DNA of 18,562 nucleotides from Lachnospiraceae bacterium UBA7054 (GTDB lineage Bacteria; Bacillota; Clostridia; Lachnospirales; Lachnospiraceae), in contig DLAF01000030.1 in the NCBI GenBank assembly GCA_002492725.1, forward strand, positions 1-18,562, given 5' to 3'. Every line of letters begins with the position of its first letter. The stretch's first letter is position 1. The notes beneath the pieces were generated by a model. That model was not told the DNA's origin. It did no database searches and was given only the letters and a program-made list of their open reading frames with translations. Positions 7,267 through 15,273 of the stretch are shown piece by piece. The translations under genes were made by a program, and so were the position numbers.

Positions 7267-8427
7267 TTATTCATCAGATATTGCAGATTCTCCACGCAGA
7301 CGCCGCATCTCGGTGTAGGCGAGAAGGAACGGGCCGACACCTTTTGCGTCGTCCTGCACCACCGGTTCCGACAGATAATACTCATAGGTCCCGGACCGTC
7401 TCTGCTTGCCGCCAAGCCCTGCCACAAGGCAGATACCGCCAAGATGCAGCTGTCCCGTCTCATCCTCCGACAGATAGGTGTCGCAGATTCCCTGAAACGC
7501 TTTCTGCCCGTAGGCGCGGTATTTTTCCGGCAAAAAGCCCAAACGCACGCCCTTAAGCAGCGCATAAGCCATAATGGCGCTTCCGCTCGTCTCCAAATAA
7601 TTTCCGTCCATACCGCCCACATTAACGACCTGATACCACATGCCGTTTTCATTCTGATAGCGCAGCATCGCATCCGCCAATTCCCTAAACACCTGTTTCA
7701 TATTTTCATAGGGCGCCCCATAGGACGCATCCGCCTTATCCAGGGTATCTAGCAGGGCCATAGTATACCATCCGATTGCCCGCAGCCAGAAATTCCGGCT
7801 TAAGCCCGTCACCTTATCGCACCAAAACATTTCCCTTGAGGAATCATAGGCATGATAATACAGGCCGGTTTTTTCATCCCGCATATGCTGTACCACCTGC
7901 TCAAACTGATTAAAGATATCGTCATAATTTTTTTTGTCGTGAAAGCGGGTCTCGTACTCCATGTAAAACGGCTGACACATATACAGGCCGTCCAGCCACA
8001 CCTGATTCGGGTAAATATTCTTATGCCAGAAACTCCCCTCTTTCGTTCTGGGCATCTGCTCGATCTGGCTGTACACCAAGTCGATGGCCTTCCGATATTT
8101 TTCCTTTCCGGTCAGATCATACAGCTCAAACAGGGTTTTCCCCGCATTGATATTATCAATGTTAAGCTCCTGCACATCGTAGCCGTCAATCGTTCCGTCC
8201 TCTCTCACCTTGCAGTCGATAAACCCGTCCGCAAACCGAAAATATTTTTCCTCCCCTGTGATGGCATACATTTCCAGAACCGCCTTAATCATACACCCAT
8301 CAATATAATTCCATGTGGACTTCAGTCCCTGCCTGATTTTCTCAATATTCCAAATCGGGCGCTCCGGCGTGCTTTCCTGAAGCAGCCAATCAATATACGT
8401 TTCAATCTTATCCCTCTCTCTACTCAT
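7267..8427 (-). CDS. GH105 unsaturated rhamnogalacturonyl hydrolase (YteR/YesR-like)
   Basis: Alpha6/alpha6-barrel enzyme of 386 aa, close to YteR length, predicted to release 4,5-unsaturated galacturonate from the non-reducing end of lyase-made rhamnogalacturonan disaccharides in the cytoplasm. Key acidic residues align by motif with YteR: Asp91 in NIDNINAGKTLFELY and catalytic Asp146 in NQVWLDGLYM. LRAIGWYTMALLD and the C-terminal GVGPFLLAYTEM are also typical. There is no signal peptide. I chose the ATG at 8427 because AAGGAG lies just upstream. An ATG at 8454 overlaps the MATE stop codon as ATGA and has AGAGG upstream, so a start 9 residues earlier with translational coupling is possible. 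The related unsaturated glucuronyl hydrolases (GH88) are the main alternative. Confidence 0.9.
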   Translation of the reverse strand: MSRERDKIETYIDWLLQESTPERPIWNIEKIRQGLKSTWNYIDGCMIKAVLEMYAITGEEKYFRFADGFIDCKVREDGTIDGYDVQELNIDNINAGKTLFELYDLTGKEKYRKAIDLVYSQIEQMPRTKEGSFWHKNIYPNQVWLDGLYMCQPFYMEYETRFHDKKNYDDIFNQFEQVVQHMRDEKTGLYYHAYDSSREMFWCDKVTGLSRNFWLRAIGWYTMALLDTLDKADASYGAPYENMKQVFRELADAMLRYQNENGMWYQVVNVGGMDGNYLETSGSAIMAYALLKGVRLGFLPEKYRAYGQKAFQGICDTYLSEDETGQLHLGGICLVAGLGGKQRRSGTYEYYLSEPVVQDDAKGVGPFLLAYTEMRRLRGESAISDE

Positions 8428-8450
8428 TTTTCTCTCCTTCCCCCGTCGGG

Positions 8451-9845
8451 TCATGTACGAATCCTCTTCTTTTTCCAATACCCTGTTCTGTACAAAAGAT
8501 AAAGCGCCACAGCGGACAGCCCGTTACTGATTACCACGGAATACCACACGCTCCTGACTGCCATATGGAACCACGTTTCGCAGATAAAAAGGGTTGCAAA
8601 ACGAAATACCCATAATCTGGTCGCGTCGACAATCATAGTCACCTCCGTATGTCCGCTTCCCTGAAACAAACCCATACCGGAATTATAAACACCGTTGGCA
8701 AAACACCAGAACGCCATAATGCTTAAGAAATCCGCCGCCATGCCAACCACCTGCGGGTCAGACGAAAAAATACGGACAATGGCAGTGGAAATCACAGGTC
8801 TGGAAAGAATCATGCCGCCAACAAACAGAAAAACGACGCTGATCCGCATGGAAATCTGATACCCTTTCTGCGCCCTGTCATGCTGCCCGGCCCCTACATT
8901 CTGCCCCACGATCGTCGCAACCGCCGAACCGATGCCGTTAGAAGGCAGCGTGATCAGGCCGTTGATCTTATTTCCGATGCCGTAGGCCGCCATCGCCTGT
9001 GTGCCGTACTTTAACACATTCCTGGTCATAAGCAGGAAACCGAATTGCATGGTACTGCCGCCGATGGCCGTCGGCAGACCCACCGTCAAGATATTGATCA
9101 GTTTCTCTTTCTCAAATTTCAGCCTGCGCAGATCCAGATAAACGTCCTTGTTTTTATTCTGCAAAAGCACAAAGGCAATCACCGCTGGAACCGCCTTCGC
9201 TCCCACCGTGGCAAGCGCCGCCCCCGCCACGCCCATGGCAAACGTAAACATCAAAAGCGGATCCAACACCATGTTGATCAAAATACCAAACAGATTTAAT
9301 AGCATTGGCCGGAACGTATCGCCCTGTGCCTGATTGACCGCTGTATAAATATTGACCGTATATAAAAACGGCATATCCAAAATGACTGTCTGCAAATAGA
9401 TTTTGCCATAGCGCCAGGTATCCCCCTCCGCGCCAAGCCAGGTCACAATGGAAGGCGCGGCCGCCGCGCAAATCGTGACGCAGACAACGGAAAACAGAAG
9501 TGCACAGGCAAAGATCTGGTTTGCCATACTCCTGGCATCCTCGTCCTTTTTCGCACCCAGATACTGGGAAATCAAAACGGAACCCGCCACCGTCAGGCCG
9601 GAGCCGAAATTGATCACGATACTCTGCATGGGGCTGACCAGATTAATGGCTGCCAATTCCTCTGTCCCCAGCTTTCCCAGCCAGTAGGTATCTGTCAGGT
9701 TATACATCGTCTGCAAAAAGCTGTTAATGACCACCGGAATGGCAAGCATCAAAATTGCCTGTACCATATTGCCGTTTAACAATAACTCCCGGTTTGAACT
9801 TGTATGCGATTTATCCGTATATTTTTTGAGCACCTCTAAAAACAT
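8451..9845 (-). CDS. MATE family efflux transporter
   Basis: Polytopic inner-membrane protein of 464 aa with about 12 hydrophobic segments and the two-fold repeat expected of MATE proteins. The N-terminal half has the family signatures LAIPVVINSFLQTMYNLTDTYW (in part) and INFGSGLTVAGSVLISQYLGAKK-like text around residues 76-100. The second half repeats this as LITLPSNGIGSAVATIVGQNVGAG. It would export a cationic drug or metabolite using Na+ or H+. It sits 6 nt after the ankyrin-GH43 stop, and its own stop overlaps a possible GH105 start, so it belongs to the sugar operon by structure. Its substrate cannot be read from the sequence. The ribosome binding site is weak (GGGAGA, about 11 nt from the ATG). 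Confidence 0.93.
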   Translation of the reverse strand: MFLEVLKKYTDKSHTSSNRELLLNGNMVQAILMLAIPVVINSFLQTMYNLTDTYWLGKLGTEELAAINLVSPMQSIVINFGSGLTVAGSVLISQYLGAKKDEDARSMANQIFACALLFSVVCVTICAAAAPSIVTWLGAEGDTWRYGKIYLQTVILDMPFLYTVNIYTAVNQAQGDTFRPMLLNLFGILINMVLDPLLMFTFAMGVAGAALATVGAKAVPAVIAFVLLQNKNKDVYLDLRRLKFEKEKLINILTVGLPTAIGGSTMQFGFLLMTRNVLKYGTQAMAAYGIGNKINGLITLPSNGIGSAVATIVGQNVGAGQHDRAQKGYQISMRISVVFLFVGGMILSRPVISTAIVRIFSSDPQVVGMAADFLSIMAFWCFANGVYNSGMGLFQGSGHTEVTMIVDATRLWVFRFATLFICETWFHMAVRSVWYSVVISNGLSAVALYLLYRTGYWKKKRIRT

Positions 9846-9851
9846 CTGTTT

Positions 9852-11798
9852 CTATCTCTCCCGGTAACGGAAATTTGTGAACTCTATAAAAAGCGATTCC
9901 TCTTTCGCATATCCATACATGCCCACCATCGCGCCGGTAAAACGCTTCCCCATGGAAATTCCCTCATCGCATAAATAATACACATCCGACAGTCTCTCCA
10001 CCGTTTTCACGTTTTCTCCCGCCGTTTTATAGTAAAAACTTCTTTCCAGATATTCCGTATCGACTCCCAATAGGAGACGCCTGCCTGTCAGGTCATCCAG
10101 CTTCTCTACCGCATGGTCAATCGTTTCTCTTCCGATATGCTCTCTGACCTGTAAAAAATAAGTCTCCTGATTTCTCGAAAGGAAGAAGCACACCCATGTA
10201 TTTTCATCATAGTAACAGGTGATGCCTGCCTCCTGTCCCTCGGAAAGCACAGGCGCCACAAATTCCGCCTCCGCTATGAAACAAAAGGCGCTCTGCCGTC
10301 TTACCAAAATATTTTTTGCCTGTATGGTCGAAAGCGGATACGCGCTTGCCTTTAACATCAGATTCCCGTTCTGGAAGCGGATTCCGTCCCTCTCCGGCGG
10401 TCTGGGCGTCATGAAATCCTTTGGCAGCCCATTTTGAAAAAACTGCGCCGCCGCAGGCAATACCCCTGCTGCCGCCCGGCCATTCCCTTCGGAAGGCACC
10501 CCTGATTCTGCCGCAGTCATCGTCTGCATCGGCGGCACCTGCAGGACGCTTGGCCCTTTCAGGTCATTGACAATGGGCCAGCCGTCCGGCGTCCATATGA
10601 TCGGGTCAAGAGCGGTTTCCCTGCCCAATATGGTATATCCCTTACCAATTGTTCTGCCGCACAGATATACCATATACCACTTGCCGTCTTTGGTACACAC
10701 GGGCTTTCCGTGTCCGCAGCGCTGCAAGCCCGCCCTTTCATCCGTCTGCCGCATGATCGGATTATAAGGACAAGGCTCATAATTGCCCATCAGCGTCCTG
10801 CTTCTTGCCACCGTGATCCGATGCCCTAATCCAGTGCCTCCTTCCGCCAGAAACAGATAGTAATAGCCGTCCTTTTTCAAAAGATGCGGTCCCTCGGGCG
10901 CCCGTTTCTGACTGCCGTAATACAGCAGAGAAGCCTCTGTGATCTGTCTCTTACAGTCGCCGTCCAGCTCAAAGATCCTTGCGCCTCTGTTGAGCAGCAT
11001 ATAGTGTCTGCCGTCCTCATGAAAGATGGATGGATCGATCCCGTCCTCATCAATGATCGAAGGTTCGCTGTAGGGCCCCTCCGGTTTGTCCGAAGAAACC
11101 ACGATCTGCTTCCTGTACACAGTTCCCGTATCGTTCAGCCGATAGGTCGCCGTAATATAAAAAGTACCGTCGTCGTAGGAAATGTCCGGCGCCCAATACC
11201 CTCTGCCGCCCTCCAGTTCGTCTAAATGCGCCCAGGCGGGATTTGTGATCGCATGTCCGATGATTTCCCAATGAATCAGATCTTTCGAGTGAGAAACGGG
11301 AATGCAGGGGAAAAAGATAAAGGATGAATTTACCATATAATAATCCTCCCCCACCCTGACAATCGACGGGTCGGGAAACATCCCCGTGCGGATCGGATTG
11401 TGATACATCTTCTCGTATGGCGTCCCCACCTGTTTCTCATAGTAGGCAAGCAGCTCTTTATGCCCGTTTTCCCATGCGATCTGATAGGGTGTCACCAGAT
11501 TTCTGTCACCGGAAGTGATGTCCATGCCCACCCGTTCCACCAGATAGCGATTCAAAGAAACATCGCCCGTCATTGCCGCATAGTGGAGCATATTTCGGTT
11601 TTCCTCATCCACCGTATTCATACTTGCCCTGGAATATTCGACAAGATACTTTACGATTGGGAACCCGCCTGCCTGCGCCGCGTACAGGCACAAAGGAATA
11701 TGATCCTGCGTCTTTTCGTCTATACAGGAAGGATCCCTCGTTAAAATAGTTATGACCTTCTCCAAATCCTGTGCCCTAATCGCCTGCTCTAAATTCAT
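9852..11798 (-). CDS. Ankyrin-repeat / GH43 glycosidase fusion protein
   Basis: Protein of 648 aa with an unusual architecture. Residues 1-124 form about four ankyrin-like repeats (helix pairs with motifs such as NMLHYAAMTGDVSLNRYLVE at 69-88 and VTPYQIAWENGHKELLAYYE at 102-121). Residues about 130-430 are a five-bladed GH43 propeller with catalytic base Asp143 (MFPDPSIV), pKa modulator Asp255 (DGIDPSIF) and acid Glu302 (APEGPHLL). Residues about 460-648 are a GH43 C-terminal beta-sandwich. Expected activity is removal of arabinose, xylose or galactose from pectin side chains. There is no signal peptide, so it is cytoplasmic. It follows the other GH43 by 17 nt. GGGGAAG precedes the ATG, and I see no frameshift between domains. 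An internal start at Met131 would give a bare GH43, but its ribosome binding site is poor. Confidence 0.88.
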   Translation of the reverse strand: MNLEQAIRAQDLEKVITILTRDPSCIDEKTQDHIPLCLYAAQAGGFPIVKYLVEYSRASMNTVDEENRNMLHYAAMTGDVSLNRYLVERVGMDITSGDRNLVTPYQIAWENGHKELLAYYEKQVGTPYEKMYHNPIRTGMFPDPSIVRVGEDYYMVNSSFIFFPCIPVSHSKDLIHWEIIGHAITNPAWAHLDELEGGRGYWAPDISYDDGTFYITATYRLNDTGTVYRKQIVVSSDKPEGPYSEPSIIDEDGIDPSIFHEDGRHYMLLNRGARIFELDGDCKRQITEASLLYYGSQKRAPEGPHLLKKDGYYYLFLAEGGTGLGHRITVARSRTLMGNYEPCPYNPIMRQTDERAGLQRCGHGKPVCTKDGKWYMVYLCGRTIGKGYTILGRETALDPIIWTPDGWPIVNDLKGPSVLQVPPMQTMTAAESGVPSEGNGRAAAGVLPAAAQFFQNGLPKDFMTPRPPERDGIRFQNGNLMLKASAYPLSTIQAKNILVRRQSAFCFIAEAEFVAPVLSEGQEAGITCYYDENTWVCFFLSRNQETYFLQVREHIGRETIDHAVEKLDDLTGRRLLLGVDTEYLERSFYYKTAGENVKTVERLSDVYYLCDEGISMGKRFTGAMVGMYGYAKEESLFIEFTNFRYRER

Positions 11799-11815
11799 AT
11801 ACGCTTCCCCGCCTC

Positions 11816-13423
11816 TTACAAAGGGCGACTGTCTGTTACTACCTGAAGATACGCAAAATCCGCATATCCACTGTTATTTTGCCCGTCTGCCTTGTCTTTT
11901 TCAATCCCGTCAGCATATCTGTTGGCAAAAAGACCGATTTTGGCGCCGACCCACGTATGATCTGACGGCATAAAATCCGTCGGCACATTGACCTTAGCCT
12001 CCCCTTCTAACGCATAGAACATTTGAAACGAAGGACCCTGAGCGCCTTCCTTCATGGCCAGCAAAAGCTCTATTTTCTCTGTGTCCTTTGCAAGCACACT
12101 TGCGGCAACGGTTTCCTCTTCCATGCCGTCTTCCCCGTCATGGGACTGCGCATATACCAATGTTTTCTTTCCATCGACGATTCTCACCGCCAGATAGGCA
12201 TAGTGGCCGCCCATCATTACCATCCCCGCCTGAGCGCCTTCCTCCAAGCCGTCTATGTGCACACAGGCCGTTGCCTGAAAATAGGGGCACACCAGCTTCT
12301 GCGTCAGCACATTGGCGCATTCCCACAGAATCGGTTTTGCCTTTCCCGACGGATTTAACGCATACAGCCTTAAGAATCCTGTCCTTTCCGTAAGGGAATA
12401 GAAAGACTCCTGTGGATTGCCCAGCCATTGCCACATCAGATTCAAAGTCGGCGCTTCAAACGGATCGGAAGCCTCCAGTGACGCGGGAGCTTCGTTTACA
12501 CCCGTATCAGGCTTTTTGTGTACCAGGCAGGGCTCTCCGCAGCCATCCTGCGCGTTCACGCCGATCACCGGCCAGTCGTTTTCCCAGACAACCGGCTGCA
12601 TATGTACGATCCGCCCATACAATCCTCTGTCCTGAAAATGAAGGAACCATTCCTCGCCGCGCTCCGTATCCGTAAGTCCTCCCTGGTGAGGGCCGTTGAC
12701 CACTGTGTTTCCCTGTTTCATAACTATTTTTTCTTCATACGGCCCATAGATGTTTTTTGCGCGCAGCGCTGTCTGCCAGCCCGTTTTCACGCCTCCCGCG
12801 GGCGCCAGGATATAATAGTAACCGTTTCTCTTATATACCTTAGGCCCTTCTATCGTCGGCTGTGTCTCAACGCCGTTATAAAGGAAATGATCTTCCCCTA
12901 TGGCGCTTCTCCCGTCGGCTGACATCGGAAACATTCCAAGATAACTCTTAAACCCGATACGGCTCTTGGCATATCCGTGAATGAGATACGCCCGGCCGTC
13001 GTCGTCCCAGAACGGGCAGGGATCGATCAGTCCCTTCCCTTCCAGTACGGTCACCGGCTCATCCCACTTCCCTAAGGGATCTTTTGCACGCACCATAAAA
13101 ATGCCCTCGTCCGGCATGCCGTAATAGATAAAGAACCGCCCGTCGTGATACCGGATGGCCGGTGCCCACACGCCTTTCGCGTGCTGCGGCACATCATATT
13201 TCTTATCCGGGATTCTGGAAAGAGCATAGTTTACCAGCTTCCAGTTCACCAGATCCTTCGATGTCAGGATCGGCAGCCCCGGCACATAATTAAAGCTTGA
13301 GGCCGTCATATAATAAGTTTCGCCCACCCTGATTACATCAGGGTCGGAATAATCCGCAAACAGAATCGGATTTTGATAGGTTCTGTCTCCCAAATCCGCT
13401 TTCCACAAAGATTCCTTTTCCAT
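11816..13423 (-). CDS. GH43 glycosidase (beta-xylosidase / alpha-L-arabinofuranosidase type)
   Basis: Two-domain GH43 enzyme of about 535 aa. Numbering from the ATG, the propeller carries catalytic Asp27 (ADYSDPDVI), Asp134 (GLIDPCPF) and Glu192 (PTIEGPKVY). From about residue 325 to the end there is a beta-sandwich module (LNLMWQWLGNP...YSLTERTGFLRLYA), as in GH43 subfamily 12-like beta-xylosidases. No secretion signal is present, so it acts on imported oligosaccharides. It resembles the GH43 part of its downstream neighbour, suggesting divergence after duplication or recruitment of related enzymes. The start is ambiguous: the ATG at 13423 has only GCGGAAG close by, and a TTG at 13435 would add four residues. 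It lies 27 nt after the esterase stop. Exact sugar specificity is not readable from sequence. Confidence 0.9.
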   Translation of the reverse strand: MEKESLWKADLGDRTYQNPILFADYSDPDVIRVGETYYMTASSFNYVPGLPILTSKDLVNWKLVNYALSRIPDKKYDVPQHAKGVWAPAIRYHDGRFFIYYGMPDEGIFMVRAKDPLGKWDEPVTVLEGKGLIDPCPFWDDDGRAYLIHGYAKSRIGFKSYLGMFPMSADGRSAIGEDHFLYNGVETQPTIEGPKVYKRNGYYYILAPAGGVKTGWQTALRAKNIYGPYEEKIVMKQGNTVVNGPHQGGLTDTERGEEWFLHFQDRGLYGRIVHMQPVVWENDWPVIGVNAQDGCGEPCLVHKKPDTGVNEAPASLEASDPFEAPTLNLMWQWLGNPQESFYSLTERTGFLRLYALNPSGKAKPILWECANVLTQKLVCPYFQATACVHIDGLEEGAQAGMVMMGGHYAYLAVRIVDGKKTLVYAQSHDGEDGMEEETVAASVLAKDTEKIELLLAMKEGAQGPSFQMFYALEGEAKVNVPTDFMPSDHTWVGAKIGLFANRYADGIEKDKADGQNNSGYADFAYLQVVTDSRPL

Positions 13424-13450
13424 ATCTTCCGCCAATCCATCATTATGATA

Positions 13451-14143
13451 TTAAATTTCATCCAATAACAAATCCTGATAAATCCCACCCAGTTCCTTTA
13501 AGCCTCTGGCAATGCAGCCCCCGAAAACGACCGCTCCCGCATACTGCAGATGCGTATTATCAGTGGACAGCCCATCCGGAAAATGCGGATACTTTCCCGC
13601 CGGTACGTGCATATACCATGCCTTTGACGCCTCCGCGCCAACCCTCTCAAGCTCTGCGCGGCTCATCGAAAACAGATCGACTAACGGCACATCGAGATTT
13701 TTTGCCGTGCGCTTCATCGCTTCCACATAATCCTTATGCGTACTCTCCCCCAGCTTCCAATCATCCACAAACGCGCCTCTTCTCTCAAGCGGCGTGATCA
13801 GCACCGGATATGCCTTCTTATTTCTGGCCACATTCACGAATTTTTCCAAATTGATCATATAGTCGGAAAACGGCTCCGTATATCTGGCCGGATTTTCCTT
13901 CTTTTCATCATTGTGTCCAAACTGAATAAACAAAAAATCCCCTTCCGTGATCCTGTCATAAATGACGGCAAGTCTGGACTCATCAATAAAATCCCGCGTG
14001 CTTCTGCCGTTCTTCGCATGATTTTCGATTCTGATCTCCGGCTTTAGAAACAGATGAAATACCTGTCCGATGCCTGTCTGCGGATAGGTTGTAATATCAT
14101 TATACTGTACGGTGGAATCACCCGCCCAAAATATTGTCGCCAT
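13451..14143 (-). CDS. SGNH/GDSL hydrolase, rhamnogalacturonan acetylesterase family
   Basis: Serine esterase of 230 aa predicted to remove acetyl groups from galacturonate residues in rhamnogalacturonan oligosaccharides. All four SGNH blocks are visible: GDST with nucleophile Ser10, NGRST with Gly46, GHND with Asn78, and the C-terminal DNTHL with Asp195 and His198. Overall layout and length match RhgT/YesT-type esterases. The absence of a signal peptide places it in the cytoplasm. An excellent GGAGG ribosome binding site lies 6 nt before the ATG. It is the first enzyme gene after the transporter genes, separated from them by a 244-nt gap full of hairpins. Confidence 0.92.
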   Translation of the reverse strand: MATIFWAGDSTVQYNDITTYPQTGIGQVFHLFLKPEIRIENHAKNGRSTRDFIDESRLAVIYDRITEGDFLFIQFGHNDEKKENPARYTEPFSDYMINLEKFVNVARNKKAYPVLITPLERRGAFVDDWKLGESTHKDYVEAMKRTAKNLDVPLVDLFSMSRAELERVGAEASKAWYMHVPAGKYPHFPDGLSTDNTHLQYAGAVVFGGCIARGLKELGGIYQDLLLDEI

Positions 14144-14156
14144 ATTAATCCTCCAT

Positions 14157-14348
14157 GTCAGAGCAGTTTACTGCGATGACACGCGTCGAGAATTTTAAAT
14201 TCTCGACTGCGATTCCGAGTTTGTGGCTCTGACACAAACTCGCGTGTGAAAAATCAGCACATCAGTGTGATTTTTCACACTGCCTCCATTTCAGAGCAAC
14301 TTGCGGCGTCTGTATTCTGAAATGGGGGAAACTAAAGTTTCCCCCATT
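14157..14348. repeat. Cluster of perfect inverted repeats between transporter and esterase genes
   Basis: The 244-nt gap (14144-14387) has no gene but is packed with hairpins: 14163-14174 (5-bp arms, GCAGT/ACTGC), 14185-14207 (11-bp arms, one central base), 14216-14242 (10-bp arms, loop of 7), 14244-14280 (13-bp arms, loop of 11), 14286-14325 (10-bp arms enclosing a small GCAA-C-TTGC hairpin) and 14321-14348 (13-bp arms, minimal loop). The last two overlap and so are mutually exclusive. Further pairings cross these: GTCAGAGC (14157-14164) with GCTCTGAC (14226-14233), and ACACGCG (14179-14185) with CGCGTGT (14241-14247). TCAGAGCA occurs directly repeated at 14158 and 14291, and ACTGCGAT at 14170 and 14206. 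No arm is followed by a T run on either strand. It looks like an interspersed palindromic element or structured mRNA spacer. Confidence 0.85.
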
Positions 14349-14387
14349 CCGTTATCCTATCCTGCCTTATGTTTTTTAAAACACCCC

Positions 14388-15260
14388 TTACTCTTTCACC
14401 GCTCCCACATTGACGCCCTGTACAAAATAGTCCTGGCAGATCGGATACAGGATCATGAAAGGAATGATGGCTACGATGATCGCCGCATTCTGAATGGTGT
14501 TGGTAGATAAGGAACCGTCATCCGTCGGCAGATCGTTATCCATAACCATGGCGCGCAGCTTCATCTGGAAGTTAAAAAGTTTATTGTCGGTAATATAGAT
14601 TTTAAAGTTAGTATAGTCATTCCAATAGGTTACCGCAAACATCAGCCCGATTGCTGCAAGCGCCGCCTTGGACAGGGGCAGGACGATCTTTACGAAGATA
14701 CCCATGGGCGTGCATCCGTCCAGTTTTGCCGATTCATACAAAGACGCCGGTATGCCCTCAAAGAAATTCCTCATCAGCACCAGATTATAAACATTGATAC
14801 CCAGAGGCAGAATGACCGACCACAGCGTATTGGTCAGATGCAGGTTCATCATCACAACGTAAGTAGGAATCATACCGCCGCTGAACAGCATCGTAAACAG
14901 CAGCACCCAGGAGAGCAGATTGCGTCCGGGCATATCCCACTGAATCAGTACATATGCGCCCAGCGTAGACAAAACCAGTCCCACGATCGTACCCGCGCCT
15001 GTCACAACCAATGAAATCAAAAACGGTCTGTACAGATCCGCACGGGAGAGAATCATTTTGTAAGCACCTAATGTAAATTTAGCCGGCCATAATCTCATAC
15101 CGTACCCGGCAGCCGCATCCAGCGAGTCCACCAACACCTTCCATATCGGAATCAGTATAATGATGGATATGAGAATAAACACGATCGTATTGACAACGGC
15201 AAAGAGCGTTATTTTTCTCTTCGGCTTTTTATATACTGCCTTGTTTGTTGTAGCTTCCAT
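14388..15260 (-). CDS. Carbohydrate ABC transporter permease (YtcP/LplC-like)
   Basis: Inner-membrane permease of 290 aa with six predicted membrane segments (first at about 21-40). The cytoplasmic EAA loop that docks the ATPase is at 175-200 (ESAKLDGCTPMGIFVKIVLP). The C-terminus QDYFVQGVNVGAVKE is characteristic of the LplC/YtcP group, which imports complex or pectin-derived saccharides together with LplB/YteP and a YtcQ-type binding protein. A GGAGG ribosome binding site lies 7 nt before the ATG, and the partner permease ends 13 nt upstream. No ATP-binding subunit is encoded here; such systems commonly use a shared MsmX-type ATPase encoded elsewhere. Confidence 0.94.
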   Translation of the reverse strand: MEATTNKAVYKKPKRKITLFAVVNTIVFILISIIILIPIWKVLVDSLDAAAGYGMRLWPAKFTLGAYKMILSRADLYRPFLISLVVTGAGTIVGLVLSTLGAYVLIQWDMPGRNLLSWVLLFTMLFSGGMIPTYVVMMNLHLTNTLWSVILPLGINVYNLVLMRNFFEGIPASLYESAKLDGCTPMGIFVKIVLPLSKAALAAIGLMFAVTYWNDYTNFKIYITDNKLFNFQMKLRAMVMDNDLPTDDGSLSTNTIQNAAIIVAIIPFMILYPICQDYFVQGVNVGAVKE

Positions 15261-15273
15261 CGTTCTCCCTCCT

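Noticed and set aside
7254..7673. N-terminal extension of the second KDG kinase to 478 residues
   Set aside because: The extension overlaps the GH105 coding region, reads as low-quality Arg/Cys-rich protein, and a good ribosome binding site precedes the ATG at 7253.
14321..14348. Intrinsic transcription terminator after the permease gene
   Set aside because: The 13-bp stem is strong, but no T run follows on the transcribed strand or on the other strand. The sequence continues straight into further hairpins.
14157..14348. CRISPR array or attachment site
   Set aside because: The repeats are different palindromes and not a single direct repeat with regular spacers. No cas, integrase or transposase gene is nearby.
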